64,000 nucleotides of DNA from Microbacterium salitolerans (GTDB lineage Bacteria > Actinomycetota > Actinomycetes > Actinomycetales > Microbacteriaceae), in contig NZ_JAHKSH010000005.1 of assembly GCF_019720895.1 (NCBI RefSeq), positions 186,001-250,000 of the forward strand, read 5' to 3'. The position numbers were made by a program, and so were the translations under genes. A model generated the notes under the pieces. That model had not been told where the DNA came from. It was given only the letters and a program-made list of their open reading frames with translations, and did no database searches. Positions 26,198 to 34,480 of the stretch are shown here, piece after piece (the first letter of the stretch is position 1; each line of letters opens with the position of its first letter).

Positions 26198-26671
26198 ATG
26201 ACCGACACTCGTCTCGAAGCGGGCGCCGAGGCCCCCGATCTCACCCTTCTCGACCAGGACGGAAAGCGCGTCTCCCTCGCGGACTTCCGCGGGAGGAAGG
26301 TCGTCCTCTACTTCTATCCGGCCGCCATGACGCCGGGCTGCACGACCCAGGCGTGCGACTTCCGCGACTCACTCGCCTCGCTCCAGGGCGCCGGCTACGA
26401 GGTCATCGGCGTCTCGCGTGACGAGCCCGAGAAGCTGAAGCGATTCGCCGAGCGCGACGGCCTGACGTTCCCGCTGCTCAGCGACCCCGACGCCGCCGTG
26501 CATCGTGCCTACGCCGCATGGGGCGAGAAGATGAACTACGGCAAGGTCATCGAGGGCGTCATCCGCTCGACGTTCGTCATCGACGAGCAGGGCCGCGTCG
26601 TCCTCGCCAAGTACAACGTGAAGGCCACCGGCCACGTCGCCCGCATCCGCAAGGAACTCGGCATCGACTGA
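26198..26671 (+). CDS. bcp: Thioredoxin-dependent peroxiredoxin, BCP type
   Basis: Reduces hydrogen and organic peroxides using thioredoxin. The 157-residue protein has peroxidatic Cys48 in TPGCTTQ and the resolving Cys53 five residues later, the classic atypical two-cysteine BCP arrangement. FYPAAMTPGC, LTFPLLSDP and GVIRSTFVIDEQG are typical. ATG 26198 follows a GGAGAG Shine-Dalgarno. A hairpin terminator follows. Confidence 0.94.
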   Translation: MTDTRLEAGAEAPDLTLLDQDGKRVSLADFRGRKVVLYFYPAAMTPGCTTQACDFRDSLASLQGAGYEVIGVSRDEPEKLKRFAERDGLTFPLLSDPDAAVHRAYAAWGEKMNYGKVIEGVIRSTFVIDEQGRVVLAKYNVKATGHVARIRKELGID

Positions 26672-26686
26672 GGCCGCCCGGCTGCC

Positions 26687-26727
26687 GATGCGCCCCGCTC
26701 GCTGAGTCGAGCGGGGCGCATCGTTCT
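26687..26727 (+). terminator. Rho-independent terminator after bcp
   Basis: A perfect 15-base stem, GATGCGCCCCGCTCG and its complement, with a 6-base loop, followed by GTTCTTG. It begins 15 bases after the bcp stop. Confidence 0.85.
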
Positions 26728-26748
26728 TGCGCGGCACCGGTCGCCGTA

Positions 26749-26766
26749 GTGTGAGTGCCATCACAC
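26749..26766. promoter_or_regulatory. CRP/GlxR-like operator upstream of the ornithine cyclodeaminase genes
   Basis: GTGTGAGTGCCATCACAC fits the CRP/GlxR consensus TGTGA-N6-TCACA exactly, with an extra paired base on each side. It overlaps a possible -10 (TAGTGT, 26747-26752) and lies 20 bases before the leader micro-ORF, so binding there would probably repress. Confidence 0.65.
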
Positions 26767-26785
26767 GATGACGAGAGGCTGCCGG

Positions 26786-26851
26786 ATGACCGAGACCGAT
26801 ACGAGCGTCGACGACCGCGATCCGCTGGTGCCGGGGTTCGTGCTCCGATGA
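26786..26851 (+). CDS. 21-residue micro-ORF coupled to ornithine cyclodeaminase gene
   Basis: ATG 26786 has a good Shine-Dalgarno (GAGAGG, 7 bases away) and its TGA overlaps the next ATG (ATGA). The peptide is acidic in its first half and ends DPLVPGFVLR. It has no recognised family. It may be a leader peptide that couples translation to the enzyme gene, or simply a short spacer ORF. Real translation is unproven. Confidence 0.45.
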   Translation: MTETDTSVDDRDPLVPGFVLR

Positions 26852-27804
26852 CCACGTCGCTCCCCTTCCTCGACGCCGCGACCGTGCGCCGGCTCGTCCC
26901 GCCACGCGCCGCCGTCCGCGCGCTCCAGGACGCACTTCGGAGCGGGCTCCGTCCCGAGCAGGATGCGCCCCGCGTCGCGGCGCCGCTCGCGCACGGCGAG
27001 TTCCTCCTCATGCCGTCCGAGGCGGCGGCAGATGCCGGGGTCAAGGTGCTCACCGTCGCGCCCGGCAATCCCGTCCGCGGTCTGCCGCGGATCCAGGGGC
27101 TGTACATCCTGTTCGACGCGGAGACCCTGACTCCCCGCGTCCTCATCGACGGGCCGGCCCTCACCGACCTGCGCACGCCGGCCGTGTCCATCGCCGCCGT
27201 CGAGCCGCTCCTCCGTCGCCGACAGGTGCCCCTCCGCGTCGTGCTCTACGGCGCCGGCCACCAGGGCAGGGGCCACCTCGCCACGCTGCGGGACACGCTC
27301 GGCGACGAGCGGATCGCCCACGTCACGACGGTGACGCGGGACCCGTCGCGGGTGGCGACCGGCGACGGCATCGACCACGCGGCGGCCAGCGGATCACCGA
27401 CGGCCGAGGAGGAGACGCGCGCCGCGGATCTCATCATCTGCTCGACGACCGCCCGCACGCCGCTCTTCCGCGGCGATCTCGTGCGAGACGATGCGGTCGT
27501 CATCGCGGTCGGGTCCCATGAGCCGACGGCGCGCGAGCTCGATGCCCCGCTGCTCGGGCGGTCCACCGTCGTCGTCGAGGACCGCGCGACCGCGCTGCGC
27601 GAGTGCGGCGACGTCGTCCTCGCGATCGACGAGGGCGCCCTCGACACCGACGACCTGCTCACGATGAGCGACGTCCTGGATCCGGAGACCCGGCTCGCGG
27701 CGGATGCCCCCGTCGTGTTCAAGAGCTCGGGGATGTCATGGGAGGACCTCGTCGTCGCCTCGGCCGTGTGGCGCGCCGCACGCGACGAGGACGACGGCCG
27801 ATGA
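26848..27804 (+). CDS. Ornithine cyclodeaminase/mu-crystallin family protein
   Basis: A 318-residue NAD(P)-dependent enzyme of the family that includes ornithine cyclodeaminase, alanine dehydrogenase (archaeal) and ketimine reductases. LIDGPALTDLRTPAVSIAAV carries the conserved RT(A)A region, VLYGAGHQGRGHLATL is the nucleotide-binding glycine-rich turn, and VIAVGSHEPTARELD is a family hallmark. The substrate cannot be fixed from sequence; it could act on an amino acid or imine. Start ATG 26848 overlaps the upstream micro-ORF, and the stop overlaps another micro-ORF. Confidence 0.86.
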   Translation: MTTSLPFLDAATVRRLVPPRAAVRALQDALRSGLRPEQDAPRVAAPLAHGEFLLMPSEAAADAGVKVLTVAPGNPVRGLPRIQGLYILFDAETLTPRVLIDGPALTDLRTPAVSIAAVEPLLRRRQVPLRVVLYGAGHQGRGHLATLRDTLGDERIAHVTTVTRDPSRVATGDGIDHAAASGSPTAEEETRAADLIICSTTARTPLFRGDLVRDDAVVIAVGSHEPTARELDAPLLGRSTVVVEDRATALRECGDVVLAIDEGALDTDDLLTMSDVLDPETRLAADAPVVFKSSGMSWEDLVVASAVWRAARDEDDGR

Positions 27805-27863
27805 GCCGCGACCCGGTCTGCCCGCACGTCGATCATGTCCGGCGGGAGTGGGCGAGCGCCTGA
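27801..27863 (+). CDS. 20-residue micro-ORF overlapping the ornithine cyclodeaminase stop
   Basis: ATG 27801 overlaps the upstream TGA (ATGA). The short peptide contains a Cys-Pro-His-x-x-His cluster that could bind metal. No Shine-Dalgarno of its own was seen, so translation would depend on coupling. It may be the stub of a lost gene. Listed because the overlap pattern mirrors the micro-ORF on the other side. Confidence 0.35.
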   Translation: MSRDPVCPHVDHVRREWASA

Positions 27864-27887
27864 GCCACCGCCGGCGCCGGCGCCATC

Positions 27888-27916
27888 TTGCCCCGGCGTG
27901 AACACGCGTTTACACT
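27888..27916 (+). promoter_or_regulatory. Promoter of the TetR-ABC exporter operon (leaderless)
   Basis: TTGCCC (27888-27893), a 17-base spacer and TACACT (27911-27916). The predicted start point coincides with ATG 27923, so the tetR mRNA would be leaderless. Operator box 1 covers the spacer and -10. Confidence 0.7.
27898..27913. promoter_or_regulatory. TetR operator box 1
   Basis: GTGAACACGCGTTTAC, an imperfect inverted repeat (six of eight paired positions), overlaps the spacer and -10 of the promoter, so binding would block RNA polymerase. Confidence 0.6.
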
Positions 27917-27922
27917 GACGGC

Positions 27923-28594
27923 ATGACTGTGAACGAGCGTTCACCCGACGCCGCCCGCACCGAGCCCGACGGCGACCCGATCGTGCGCGTCGCCGCACGG
28001 CGCTTCTCCGCCGACGGGTTCGACGCCCCCCTGCGCGCCATCGCCGCCGAGGCGGGGGTGAGCGCCGCTCTCCTCATGAAGCGCTTCGGCTCGAAGGACG
28101 GCCTGCGCGCCGCCTGCGACGCGCACGTGCTCGAGTGGATCCGACGGGCGAAGCACGACAACATCGACGCGGTCGAGAACGGCCGGTTCCTCACGACGCT
28201 GGCATCGAGCCACGAATACGAACCCCTGCTCGTCTACGTCCTGCGTTCCGTGATGGACGGCGGCTCCCTCGGCCGTGACTTCGTCGAGCACATGATCGCC
28301 GACGCCGAGGGGTACATGGCCGACGCGGTCGCGCGCGGCATCGCGCGGCCGAGTCGCGATGAGCGGGCCCGCACCCGCTACCTCGTCATGAGCTCGCTCG
28401 GCGCCTTCCTGCTGTCCCTCCTCCTCCGCTCCCCCGAAGCCGGATCCTCCGACATCCCGGCCCTCACGGACGAACTCATGACGGAGTCGATGCTCCCCTT
28501 GCTGGAGATCTACACGGAGGGCGTCTTCACGACGTCCACGATGCTCGACGACTATCTGCGCGTCACGGGTCGCGACGCCGCGGATCCGTCCTGA
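27923..28594 (+). CDS. TetR/AcrR family transcriptional regulator
   Basis: A 223-residue regulator. The HTH is at about residues 22-65 ([25 protein letters not shown] followed by [13 protein letters not shown]), with the usual F-x-K-G/D-L end. The ligand-binding C-terminal domain is large and hydrophobic. It is upstream of and cotranscribed with an ABC exporter, so it probably represses that operon until a toxic ligand binds. Two palindromic boxes at its start support autoregulation. ATG 27923 fits the leaderless promoter. Confidence 0.9.
   Translation: MTVNERSPDAARTEPDGDPIVRVAARRFSADGFDAPLRAIAAEAGVSAALLMKRFGSKDGLRAACDAHVLEWIRRAKHDNIDAVENGRFLTTLASSHEYEPLLVYVLRSVMDGGSLGRDFVEHMIADAEGYMADAVARGIARPSRDERARTRYLVMSSLGAFLLSLLLRSPEAGSSDIPALTDELMTESMLPLLEIYTEGVFTTSTMLDDYLRVTGRDAADPS
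27929..27944. promoter_or_regulatory. TetR operator box 2
   Basis: GTGAACGAGCGTTCAC, a near-perfect palindrome inside the first codons of tetR. Its centre is 31 bases from that of box 1, about three helical turns, so two dimers would bind the same DNA face. Confidence 0.65.
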
Positions 28595-28634
28595 CCTCTG
28601 CCGCGCCTCGCCCCTCCCCACGAAGGAGTACGAC

Positions 28635-29558
28635 ATGAACCCGATCGACATCCAGGGAATCGTCAAGCGATTCGGACGATTCACCGCGCTCGACCACCTC
28701 GATCTGACAGTTGCCCCGGGCGAGGTCCGCGGATTCCTCGGACCGAACGGGGCCGGCAAGTCGACGACGATCCGCGTGCTGCTCGGGCTGCTGCGCGCCG
28801 ATGAGGGTCAGGTGCGGCTGTTCGGCGCGGATCCGTGGAAGGACGCGGTCTCGCTCCATCGGCGGCTCGCGTACGTGCCAGGCGATGTGTCGCTCTGGCC
28901 GAATCTCTCCGGCGGCGAAGCGATCGACTACCTGTCGCGCCTGCGCGGCGGCGTCGATCCGGCACGGAAGGCGGAGCTGCTCGAGCGTTTCGAACTGGAC
29001 CCGAAGAAGGAGGCGCGCACGTACTCGAAGGGCAATCGCCAGAAGGTCGCGCTCGTCGCGGCGCTCGCCAGCGACGCCGAGCTGCTGATCCTCGACGAGC
29101 CGACGAGCGGCCTGGATCCGCTCATGGAGGCCGTCTTCACCGACGAGGTGCGCACGCTGACCGCGCGGGGCCGCTCGATCCTGCTGTCGAGCCACATCCT
29201 CAGCGAGGTCGAGAAGGTGTGCGACACCGTGACGATCATCCGCGGCGGCACGGCCGTCGAGTCGGGCACGCTCGAGAGCCTGCGCCACCTCACGCGCACC
29301 CGCGTGACGGCGGTCGTCCGCGATGATCCGTCGCCCCTCTTCGGGTACGCAGGCGTGCACGACGCCGCCAGCGCGCGCGTGGAGGCCGGGACGCGCCTGA
29401 CGTGCGACGTCGACGATGCCGCCATGGGCGAGGTGCTCGGGGTGCTCACGCCACTGGGCATCGTGTCGCTCGCGGCGACTCCCCCGTCGCTCGAGGATCT
29501 GTTCATGCGGCACTACGGCGACGACATCGCGGCTCCCGAGGCGGTGACGACGCCATGA
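28635..29558 (+). CDS. ABC exporter ATP-binding protein
   Basis: A 307-residue ABC-2 type ATPase. Walker [10 protein letters not shown] is at about 36-44, the signature is the variant YSKGNRQK, Walker [14 protein letters not shown] at about 155, and the switch His in [11 protein letters not shown]. The C-terminal 80 residues form the DUF4162-like tail common in drug and antibiotic exporters. A strong AAGGAG precedes ATG 28635. It overlaps the permease gene by ATGA. Confidence 0.93.
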   Translation: MNPIDIQGIVKRFGRFTALDHLDLTVAPGEVRGFLGPNGAGKSTTIRVLLGLLRADEGQVRLFGADPWKDAVSLHRRLAYVPGDVSLWPNLSGGEAIDYLSRLRGGVDPARKAELLERFELDPKKEARTYSKGNRQKVALVAALASDAELLILDEPTSGLDPLMEAVFTDEVRTLTARGRSILLSSHILSEVEKVCDTVTIIRGGTAVESGTLESLRHLTRTRVTAVVRDDPSPLFGYAGVHDAASARVEAGTRLTCDVDDAAMGEVLGVLTPLGIVSLAATPPSLEDLFMRHYGDDIAAPEAVTTP

Positions 29559-31216
29559 CGCTCGTCGCCAATCGCCTGACCCGCACGGGCCCCGTGCGCC
29601 GCGAGAGCGCGCTCGTGGGCGTCGGGCTGCTCTCCCGCCACATCCTGCGCCGTGATCGCGTGCGGATGTCCGTCTGGGTCCTGTCGATCGCCGCTTTCAC
29701 GGCGTACTTCACGGTGGCGCTCCGCACCGTCTTCGACGAGGCCGCTCTCGCCGCCCGCGCCGCCGTCATGAGCACGCCCACGGGGATCATCATGGGCGGT
29801 CCCGGCTACGGCCTCGACGACTACACGCCCTCCGTCGCGATGGCGAACGAGGGCGTCACGTGGATCATCCTCGCGCTCGCGATCATGAGCATCGTGCACG
29901 TCGTCCGGCATACGCGCGCGGAGGAGGAGAGCTCGCGGTCGGAGCTCGTGCGCGCGAGCGCGGTCGGACGCCACGCGCCGGCCGTCGCCGCACTCGCCAC
30001 GCTCGTCCTGCACCTCCTCGTGATCGCCGGCGCCGGCGCCGCGCTCATGCTGCTCGCGGGCGAGGAGATCGCCCCCGCAGACGCGCTCGGGATGATGCTC
30101 GGGTGCGCGGGGTCCGCGCTCGTGTTCGGCGCCGTCGCACTCCTCACGAGCCAGATCACGGCGCACGCCCGCACCGCGACCGGACTCGCCCTCGCCGTCT
30201 TCGCCGCATCCTTCGTCGTGCGCGCCGCGGGCGATGTCCAGGAGGTCGGCGGATCCGCCCTGTCGTGGTTCTCTCCGATCGGCTGGGCGCAGCAGATGCG
30301 GGCGTTCGTCGACCTGCGCTGGTGGCCACTCGCGCTCTCGCTCGCCGCGACGCTCGTCCTCCTCGTCGTCGCCGCGCTGCTCGCGAACCGGCGCGACTTC
30401 GGCGCCGGCCTTCTCGCGGCGCGCCCCGGTCGCGCCGACGCGCGCTGGATGCTCCGTACGCCCCTCGCCCTCGCCTGGATCCAGCAGCGCGGCGGCCTGT
30501 TCTGGACGTCGCTCGGCACGGGCCTGATGTTCTTCGGCACGGGCACGATGATGTCGTCGCTGAACGACATGGTGTCCGATCTCGTCGAGACGAATCCCGT
30601 CCTCGGGCAGCTCTTCGGCACGGACCCGTCGGCGTTCGCCGCGAGCTTCCTCGGCGTCATGGCGCTCTTCATCGGCGTCACCGCCGGTGCCTACGCGGTC
30701 GTGATGGGACAGCGCCCGAAGGGCGAGGAGGGCTCCGGCCGACTGGAGCTGCAGCTCGCCGGCCCCGTCAGCCGCTGGCGCTGGCTGGGGGCGCAGGTCG
30801 TCATCGCGGGCAGCGGGACGATCATCGTCATCGCCGTATCCACGTACGCCATGTGGGCCGGCACGCGGACCGTCGGGCTCGAGGATCCGGGCCTCGCGGA
30901 CTTCTCGCTGGTCGTCGCGTCGTACGTACCCGCCTGCCTGGTCTTCCTCGGACTGACGACGGCGCTCTACGGCTGGGCGCCACGCCTCACCGGCGCGGGC
31001 TGGCTGCCGCTCGCCGTCGGCTTCTTCCTCGCGTTCTTCGGAAGCCTCTTCGAGCTCCCCGAGTGGGTGCAGGGGATCTCGCCGTTCCACTGGATCCCCG
31101 ACGCGTTCGGCGACGAGTACGACGCCGCGGGCCCCGTGACGCTGGCCGCGATCGCGCTGGCGCTCCTGCTGATCGGCATTCTGGGTCTCCGCCGTCGCGA
31201 CCTGCAGACCGCGTGA
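29555..31216 (+). CDS. ABC exporter permease (tetronasin-resistance-like, two-part)
   Basis: A 553-residue membrane protein with about 12 transmembrane segments in two similar halves, as in permeases of the tetronasin/polyketide exporter group. [15 protein letters not shown] in the first external region and [26 protein letters not shown] between halves echo [20 protein letters not shown] in the first half, showing internal duplication. It works with the preceding ATPase to expel a hydrophobic compound of unknown identity under TetR control. A palindromic repeat element lies 4 bases after the stop. Confidence 0.88.
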   Translation: MTLVANRLTRTGPVRRESALVGVGLLSRHILRRDRVRMSVWVLSIAAFTAYFTVALRTVFDEAALAARAAVMSTPTGIIMGGPGYGLDDYTPSVAMANEGVTWIILALAIMSIVHVVRHTRAEEESSRSELVRASAVGRHAPAVAALATLVLHLLVIAGAGAALMLLAGEEIAPADALGMMLGCAGSALVFGAVALLTSQITAHARTATGLALAVFAASFVVRAAGDVQEVGGSALSWFSPIGWAQQMRAFVDLRWWPLALSLAATLVLLVVAALLANRRDFGAGLLAARPGRADARWMLRTPLALAWIQQRGGLFWTSLGTGLMFFGTGTMMSSLNDMVSDLVETNPVLGQLFGTDPSAFAASFLGVMALFIGVTAGAYAVVMGQRPKGEEGSGRLELQLAGPVSRWRWLGAQVVIAGSGTIIVIAVSTYAMWAGTRTVGLEDPGLADFSLVVASYVPACLVFLGLTTALYGWAPRLTGAGWLPLAVGFFLAFFGSLFELPEWVQGISPFHWIPDAFGDEYDAAGPVTLAAIALALLLIGILGLRRRDLQTA

Positions 31217-31220
31217 CACC

Positions 31221-31290
31221 GAGCGCACATGATCCCTGCGCAGGTACATGAGATTTCGTGTACACCGGCAGAGATCATGTGCGTTCGCGC
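31221..31290. repeat. Palindromic repeat element, copy C (degenerate)
   Basis: The left arm GAGCGCACATGATCCCTGC matches copies A and B. The right arm GCAGAGATCATGTG (31268-31281) has one change, and the inner part is less symmetric. It lies between the ABC permease stop and the SDR start, both on the plus strand, so it is not restricted to convergent gaps. Confidence 0.8.
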
Positions 31291-31312
31291 GAGGTGAGGT
31301 AGGCATGAGGGC

Positions 31313-32071
31313 ATGGATCTCCACGGCACCTCCGCACTCGTCACCGGCGGCGCGTCTGGGCTCGGGCTCGCCTCCGCGAAGCGACTGGCGGACGGCGGCG
31401 CACACGTCGTCGTCGTCGATCTCCCGACATCGGACGGGGCCGCGCGTGCCGCCGAGATCGGCGGGACGTTCGCCGCGGCCGACGTGACGGATCCGCGCGC
31501 CGTGGCCGCGGCCGCGGATGCCGCCGAACGCGCCGCGCCGCTGCGCGCCCTCGTGCACTGCGCGGGCCGGGCGGATCCGCTGCGCCTCGTCGGCCGCGAC
31601 GGCGATCCCGGATCCCTCGACCTGTTCGAGGAGGTCGTGCGCGTGAACCTCGTCGGCACGTTCAACGTGCTGCGGATCGCCGCTGCCCGGATGGCGCGGA
31701 ACGAGGAGGTGGACGGCGAACGCGGCGTCTGCGTGCTCACGGCGTCGGTCGCGGCCTGGGAGGGGCAGATCGGCCAGATCGCCTATTCCTCGACGAAGTC
31801 GGGCGTCGTCGGGATGACGCTGGTCGCCGCGCGGGACCTCGCTTCGAAGCTCATCCGCGTCGCGACGATCGCCCCCGGCACGTTCGACACCCCGCTCCTC
31901 GCGAAGATGTCCGAGCCCGTGCGGGAGTCGCTCGCGCAGAGCGTGCCCCACCCCTCGCGCCTCGGCCGACCCGAGGAGTTCGCCTCGCTCGCCGCGCACA
32001 TCATCGACAACGCCATGATCAACGGCGAGACGATCCGCCTCGACGGCGCGATCCGCATGCCGCCGCGGTGA
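31313..32071 (+). CDS. SDR oxidoreductase, 3-hydroxyacyl-CoA dehydrogenase type II-like
   Basis: A 252-residue short-chain dehydrogenase. TGGASGLG at the N-terminus, VVVDLP (acidic end of strand 2, favouring NAD), CAGRAD, the catalytic Ser in TASVAAWEG, and YSSTKSG for Tyr/Lys. The long ARMARNEEVDGERGVCVLT segment resembles human HSD10-like 3-hydroxyacyl-CoA dehydrogenases. With the convergent thiolase 3 bases away it may act in beta-oxidation of a short or branched acyl-CoA; this is inferred. Confidence 0.85.
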   Translation: MDLHGTSALVTGGASGLGLASAKRLADGGAHVVVVDLPTSDGAARAAEIGGTFAAADVTDPRAVAAAADAAERAAPLRALVHCAGRADPLRLVGRDGDPGSLDLFEEVVRVNLVGTFNVLRIAAARMARNEEVDGERGVCVLTASVAAWEGQIGQIAYSSTKSGVVGMTLVAARDLASKLIRVATIAPGTFDTPLLAKMSEPVRESLAQSVPHPSRLGRPEEFASLAAHIIDNAMINGETIRLDGAIRMPPR

Positions 32072-32074
32072 CCC

Positions 32075-33256
32075 TCACGCCTCCCAGCGCCGGATGAGCG
32101 CGGCGAGCGCCTGGCCGCCGCCGATGCACATCGTCACGACGGCGTACTCGAGGTCGCGCCGGGTGAGATCGAGCGCCGCGCGCACGGTGAGGATCGTGCC
32201 CGTCGCTCCGACCGGGTGGCCGAGCGCGATGGCGCCTCCGTAGGGGTTCGTCGTCGCGGCGTCGAGTCCCGCGTCGCGGATGACGGCGAGCGCCTGCGAC
32301 GCGAACGCCTCGTTCAGCTCGACGACGTCGACGTCCGCGGCGGTCATGCCCGTCTGCGCGAACAGGCGCTCGAGGGCGATCTTCGGCGCGTACCCCATGA
32401 TCTCGGGAGCGATTCCCGCCGTCACGACGGCCTCGATCGTGGCGAGCCCGCCGAGCCCCTGCGCGCGCACGTCGGATTCGCGCATGAGCACGGTCGCCGC
32501 GGCGCCGTCGTTGACGCCCGACGCGTTGCCGGCCGTGACCGTGCCGTCCGTCTGGAACGCGGCGCGCAGTCCCGCGAGCGACTCGACGGTCGTCCCGGGC
32601 CTCGGATGCTCGTCGGTCGCCACCCGCGCCGGGTGCCGCCCGCCCGTCGTCACGGGGACGATCTCCTCGGCGAACACGGCCTGGGCCTCGGGCGTGGCAG
32701 CACGCCGCTGGCTCTCGGCCGCGTACGCGTCCTGGTCCTCACGTGAGACGCCGTACCGCTCCGCCACGTTCTCCGCCGTGACGCCCATGTGCCGGCCGCT
32801 GAACGGATCCGTCAGGTACGCGAGCGTGCCGTCCCGCAGGGTCCTGTCGGAGAGTCGCGTGTTGCCGCGCGCCTCGTAGTCGAGGAACGGCGTGCGCGAC
32901 ATGCTCTCGTCGCCGCCCGCGACGACCACGTCGACGCCGCCCCACAGCAGCTCCTGGGCGCCCGACCAGATCGACTGCAGCCCGGATCCGCACAGCCGGT
33001 TGACCGTCAGCGCCGGAGTCGCCGGCGAGAGCCCGGCGGCGAGCGCCACCCGGCGGGCGTTGTACGCGTCAGGACCGTACTGGCCGACGCAGCCCATGAT
33101 GACCTCCCCGACCGCCGATCCCTCGACGCCGGAGCGTGCGAGCGCCTCCCTCACGGCGGCCGCGCCGAGCTCGTGGGCCTCAGTGCCCGCGAGCGCGCCG
33201 CCGAAGGTGCCGACGGGTGTGCGCGCACCGGAGACGATGACGACCCGCTCGGTCAT
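32075..33256 (-). CDS. Thiolase (acetyl-CoA acetyltransferase family)
   Basis: A 393-residue thiolase. The acyl-accepting Cys89 is in NRLCGSGLQ, His in GGAIALGHPVGATG, and the second Cys in CIGGGQALA. Substrate range is not readable; either acetoacetyl-CoA or longer 3-ketoacyl-CoA is possible. Its ATG (33256) overlaps the prpC stop by one base, so it is the fourth gene of the prpDBC operon. The open frame continues upstream antisense of normal boundaries and is not used. Confidence 0.9.
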   Translation of the reverse strand: MTERVVIVSGARTPVGTFGGALAGTEAHELGAAAVREALARSGVEGSAVGEVIMGCVGQYGPDAYNARRVALAAGLSPATPALTVNRLCGSGLQSIWSGAQELLWGGVDVVVAGGDESMSRTPFLDYEARGNTRLSDRTLRDGTLAYLTDPFSGRHMGVTAENVAERYGVSREDQDAYAAESQRRAATPEAQAVFAEEIVPVTTGGRHPARVATDEHPRPGTTVESLAGLRAAFQTDGTVTAGNASGVNDGAAATVLMRESDVRAQGLGGLATIEAVVTAGIAPEIMGYAPKIALERLFAQTGMTAADVDVVELNEAFASQALAVIRDAGLDAATTNPYGGAIALGHPVGATGTILTVRAALDLTRRDLEYAVVTMCIGGGQALAALIRRWEA

Positions 33257-34440
33257 CAGGACGCCTCTTCTGGCCGTTCGGCGGCCTCTGCGTGCGCCTC
33301 GTCGGGCACGTACTCCTTGACGTGGCGCTCGTCCGGGCCGTCGTATGCCGCGAGAGGTCGGATGAGCGCGTTCGACGCCTGCTGCTCGAGGATGTGGGCC
33401 GTCCACCCCGTCACGCGGGCCGCGACGAACAGCGGGGTGAAGGTCACCGTGTCGAAGCCCATCAGGTTGTATGCCGGGCCGGACGGATAGTCGAGGTTCG
33501 GGTAGATGCCCTTCCGCGCGACGAACTCGCTCTCGAGGGCGTCGTAGAGCGCCGCCACCTCGGGACGATCGACGTGCGCGACGAGCGTGTCGAGAGCGGC
33601 CTTCATCGTCGGCACGCGCGAGTCGCCGCGCTTGTAGACGCGGTGACCGAAGCCCATGATCTTCCGCTTCGCGGCGATCGCGTCGTCCAGCCAGGCTGCC
33701 GCGTTCTCGGCCTCGCCGATCTCGTCGAAGACGTGCAGCACGGCCTCGTTCGCCCCGCCGTGTAGGGGCCCCTTGAGCGCACCGATCGCCGCCGTCACCG
33801 CCGAATACAGGTCGCTCAGCGTCGACGCGACCACGCGGCCGGTGAACGTCGACGCGTTGAACGAGTGCTCCGCGTACAGGATCATCGATCGGTTGAAGGC
33901 GTCCACGACGACCGGATCCTGCTCCTCGCCGAACGTCATCCACAGGAAGTTCGCGGCGTAGTCGAGATCGTCCCGCGGCGCAACGATCTCCTCGCCGCGG
34001 CGGCGGCGCTGGCCGTAGGCGACGATCGCGGGCAGCTGCGCGAACAGGCGGGTCGAGCGGGCGAGGTTCTCGTCCGCCGTCCCCGTCGCGTCCATCACAG
34101 ACCCGGATCCCGCCAAGTCGTTCGCGCCGATCACGCTGACGGCTGTGCGCACCTCGTCCATCGGGTGCGCGGAGGTCGGAAGCAGGTCGATCGCAGCCCG
34201 GACGTTGTCGGCGAGCGCACGACTGCTCCGCTCCTCGGCACGGAACTCGGCCAGTTCGCCCGGGGTGGGCAGCTCCCCGTGCCAGAGCAGGTATGCCACG
34301 GCCTCGAATGGCTGCGTCGCCGCGAGCTCGTGCACGGGATACCCGCGGTACAGGAGGCTGTTCGTCTCGGGATTGACCTTCGACACCGCCGTGTAGTCGA
34401 CGACGACGCCCGCCAGGCCCTTCTTGATGTCTTCGGTCAT
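33256..34440 (-). CDS. prpC: 2-methylcitrate synthase / citrate synthase
   Basis: A 394-residue citrate synthase-fold enzyme. LLYRGYPVHELA near residue 30, the first catalytic His in LKGPLHGGANE, the second in MGFGHRVYKRGDSR, and FTPLFVAARVTGWTAHILEQ with the active-site Asp region nearby. Position directly after prpD and prpB makes propionyl-CoA plus oxaloacetate to 2-methylcitrate the likely reaction. AGAGGAG precedes ATG 34440; prpB ends 40 bases before. Confidence 0.93.
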   Translation of the reverse strand: MTEDIKKGLAGVVVDYTAVSKVNPETNSLLYRGYPVHELAATQPFEAVAYLLWHGELPTPGELAEFRAEERSSRALADNVRAAIDLLPTSAHPMDEVRTAVSVIGANDLAGSGSVMDATGTADENLARSTRLFAQLPAIVAYGQRRRRGEEIVAPRDDLDYAANFLWMTFGEEQDPVVVDAFNRSMILYAEHSFNASTFTGRVVASTLSDLYSAVTAAIGALKGPLHGGANEAVLHVFDEIGEAENAAAWLDDAIAAKRKIMGFGHRVYKRGDSRVPTMKAALDTLVAHVDRPEVAALYDALESEFVARKGIYPNLDYPSGPAYNLMGFDTVTFTPLFVAARVTGWTAHILEQQASNALIRPLAAYDGPDERHVKEYVPDEAHAEAAERPEEAS

Positions 34441-34480
34441 CTTCTGCTCCTCTGCAGCTGCGGCCGGGTGCGCGGTGACG

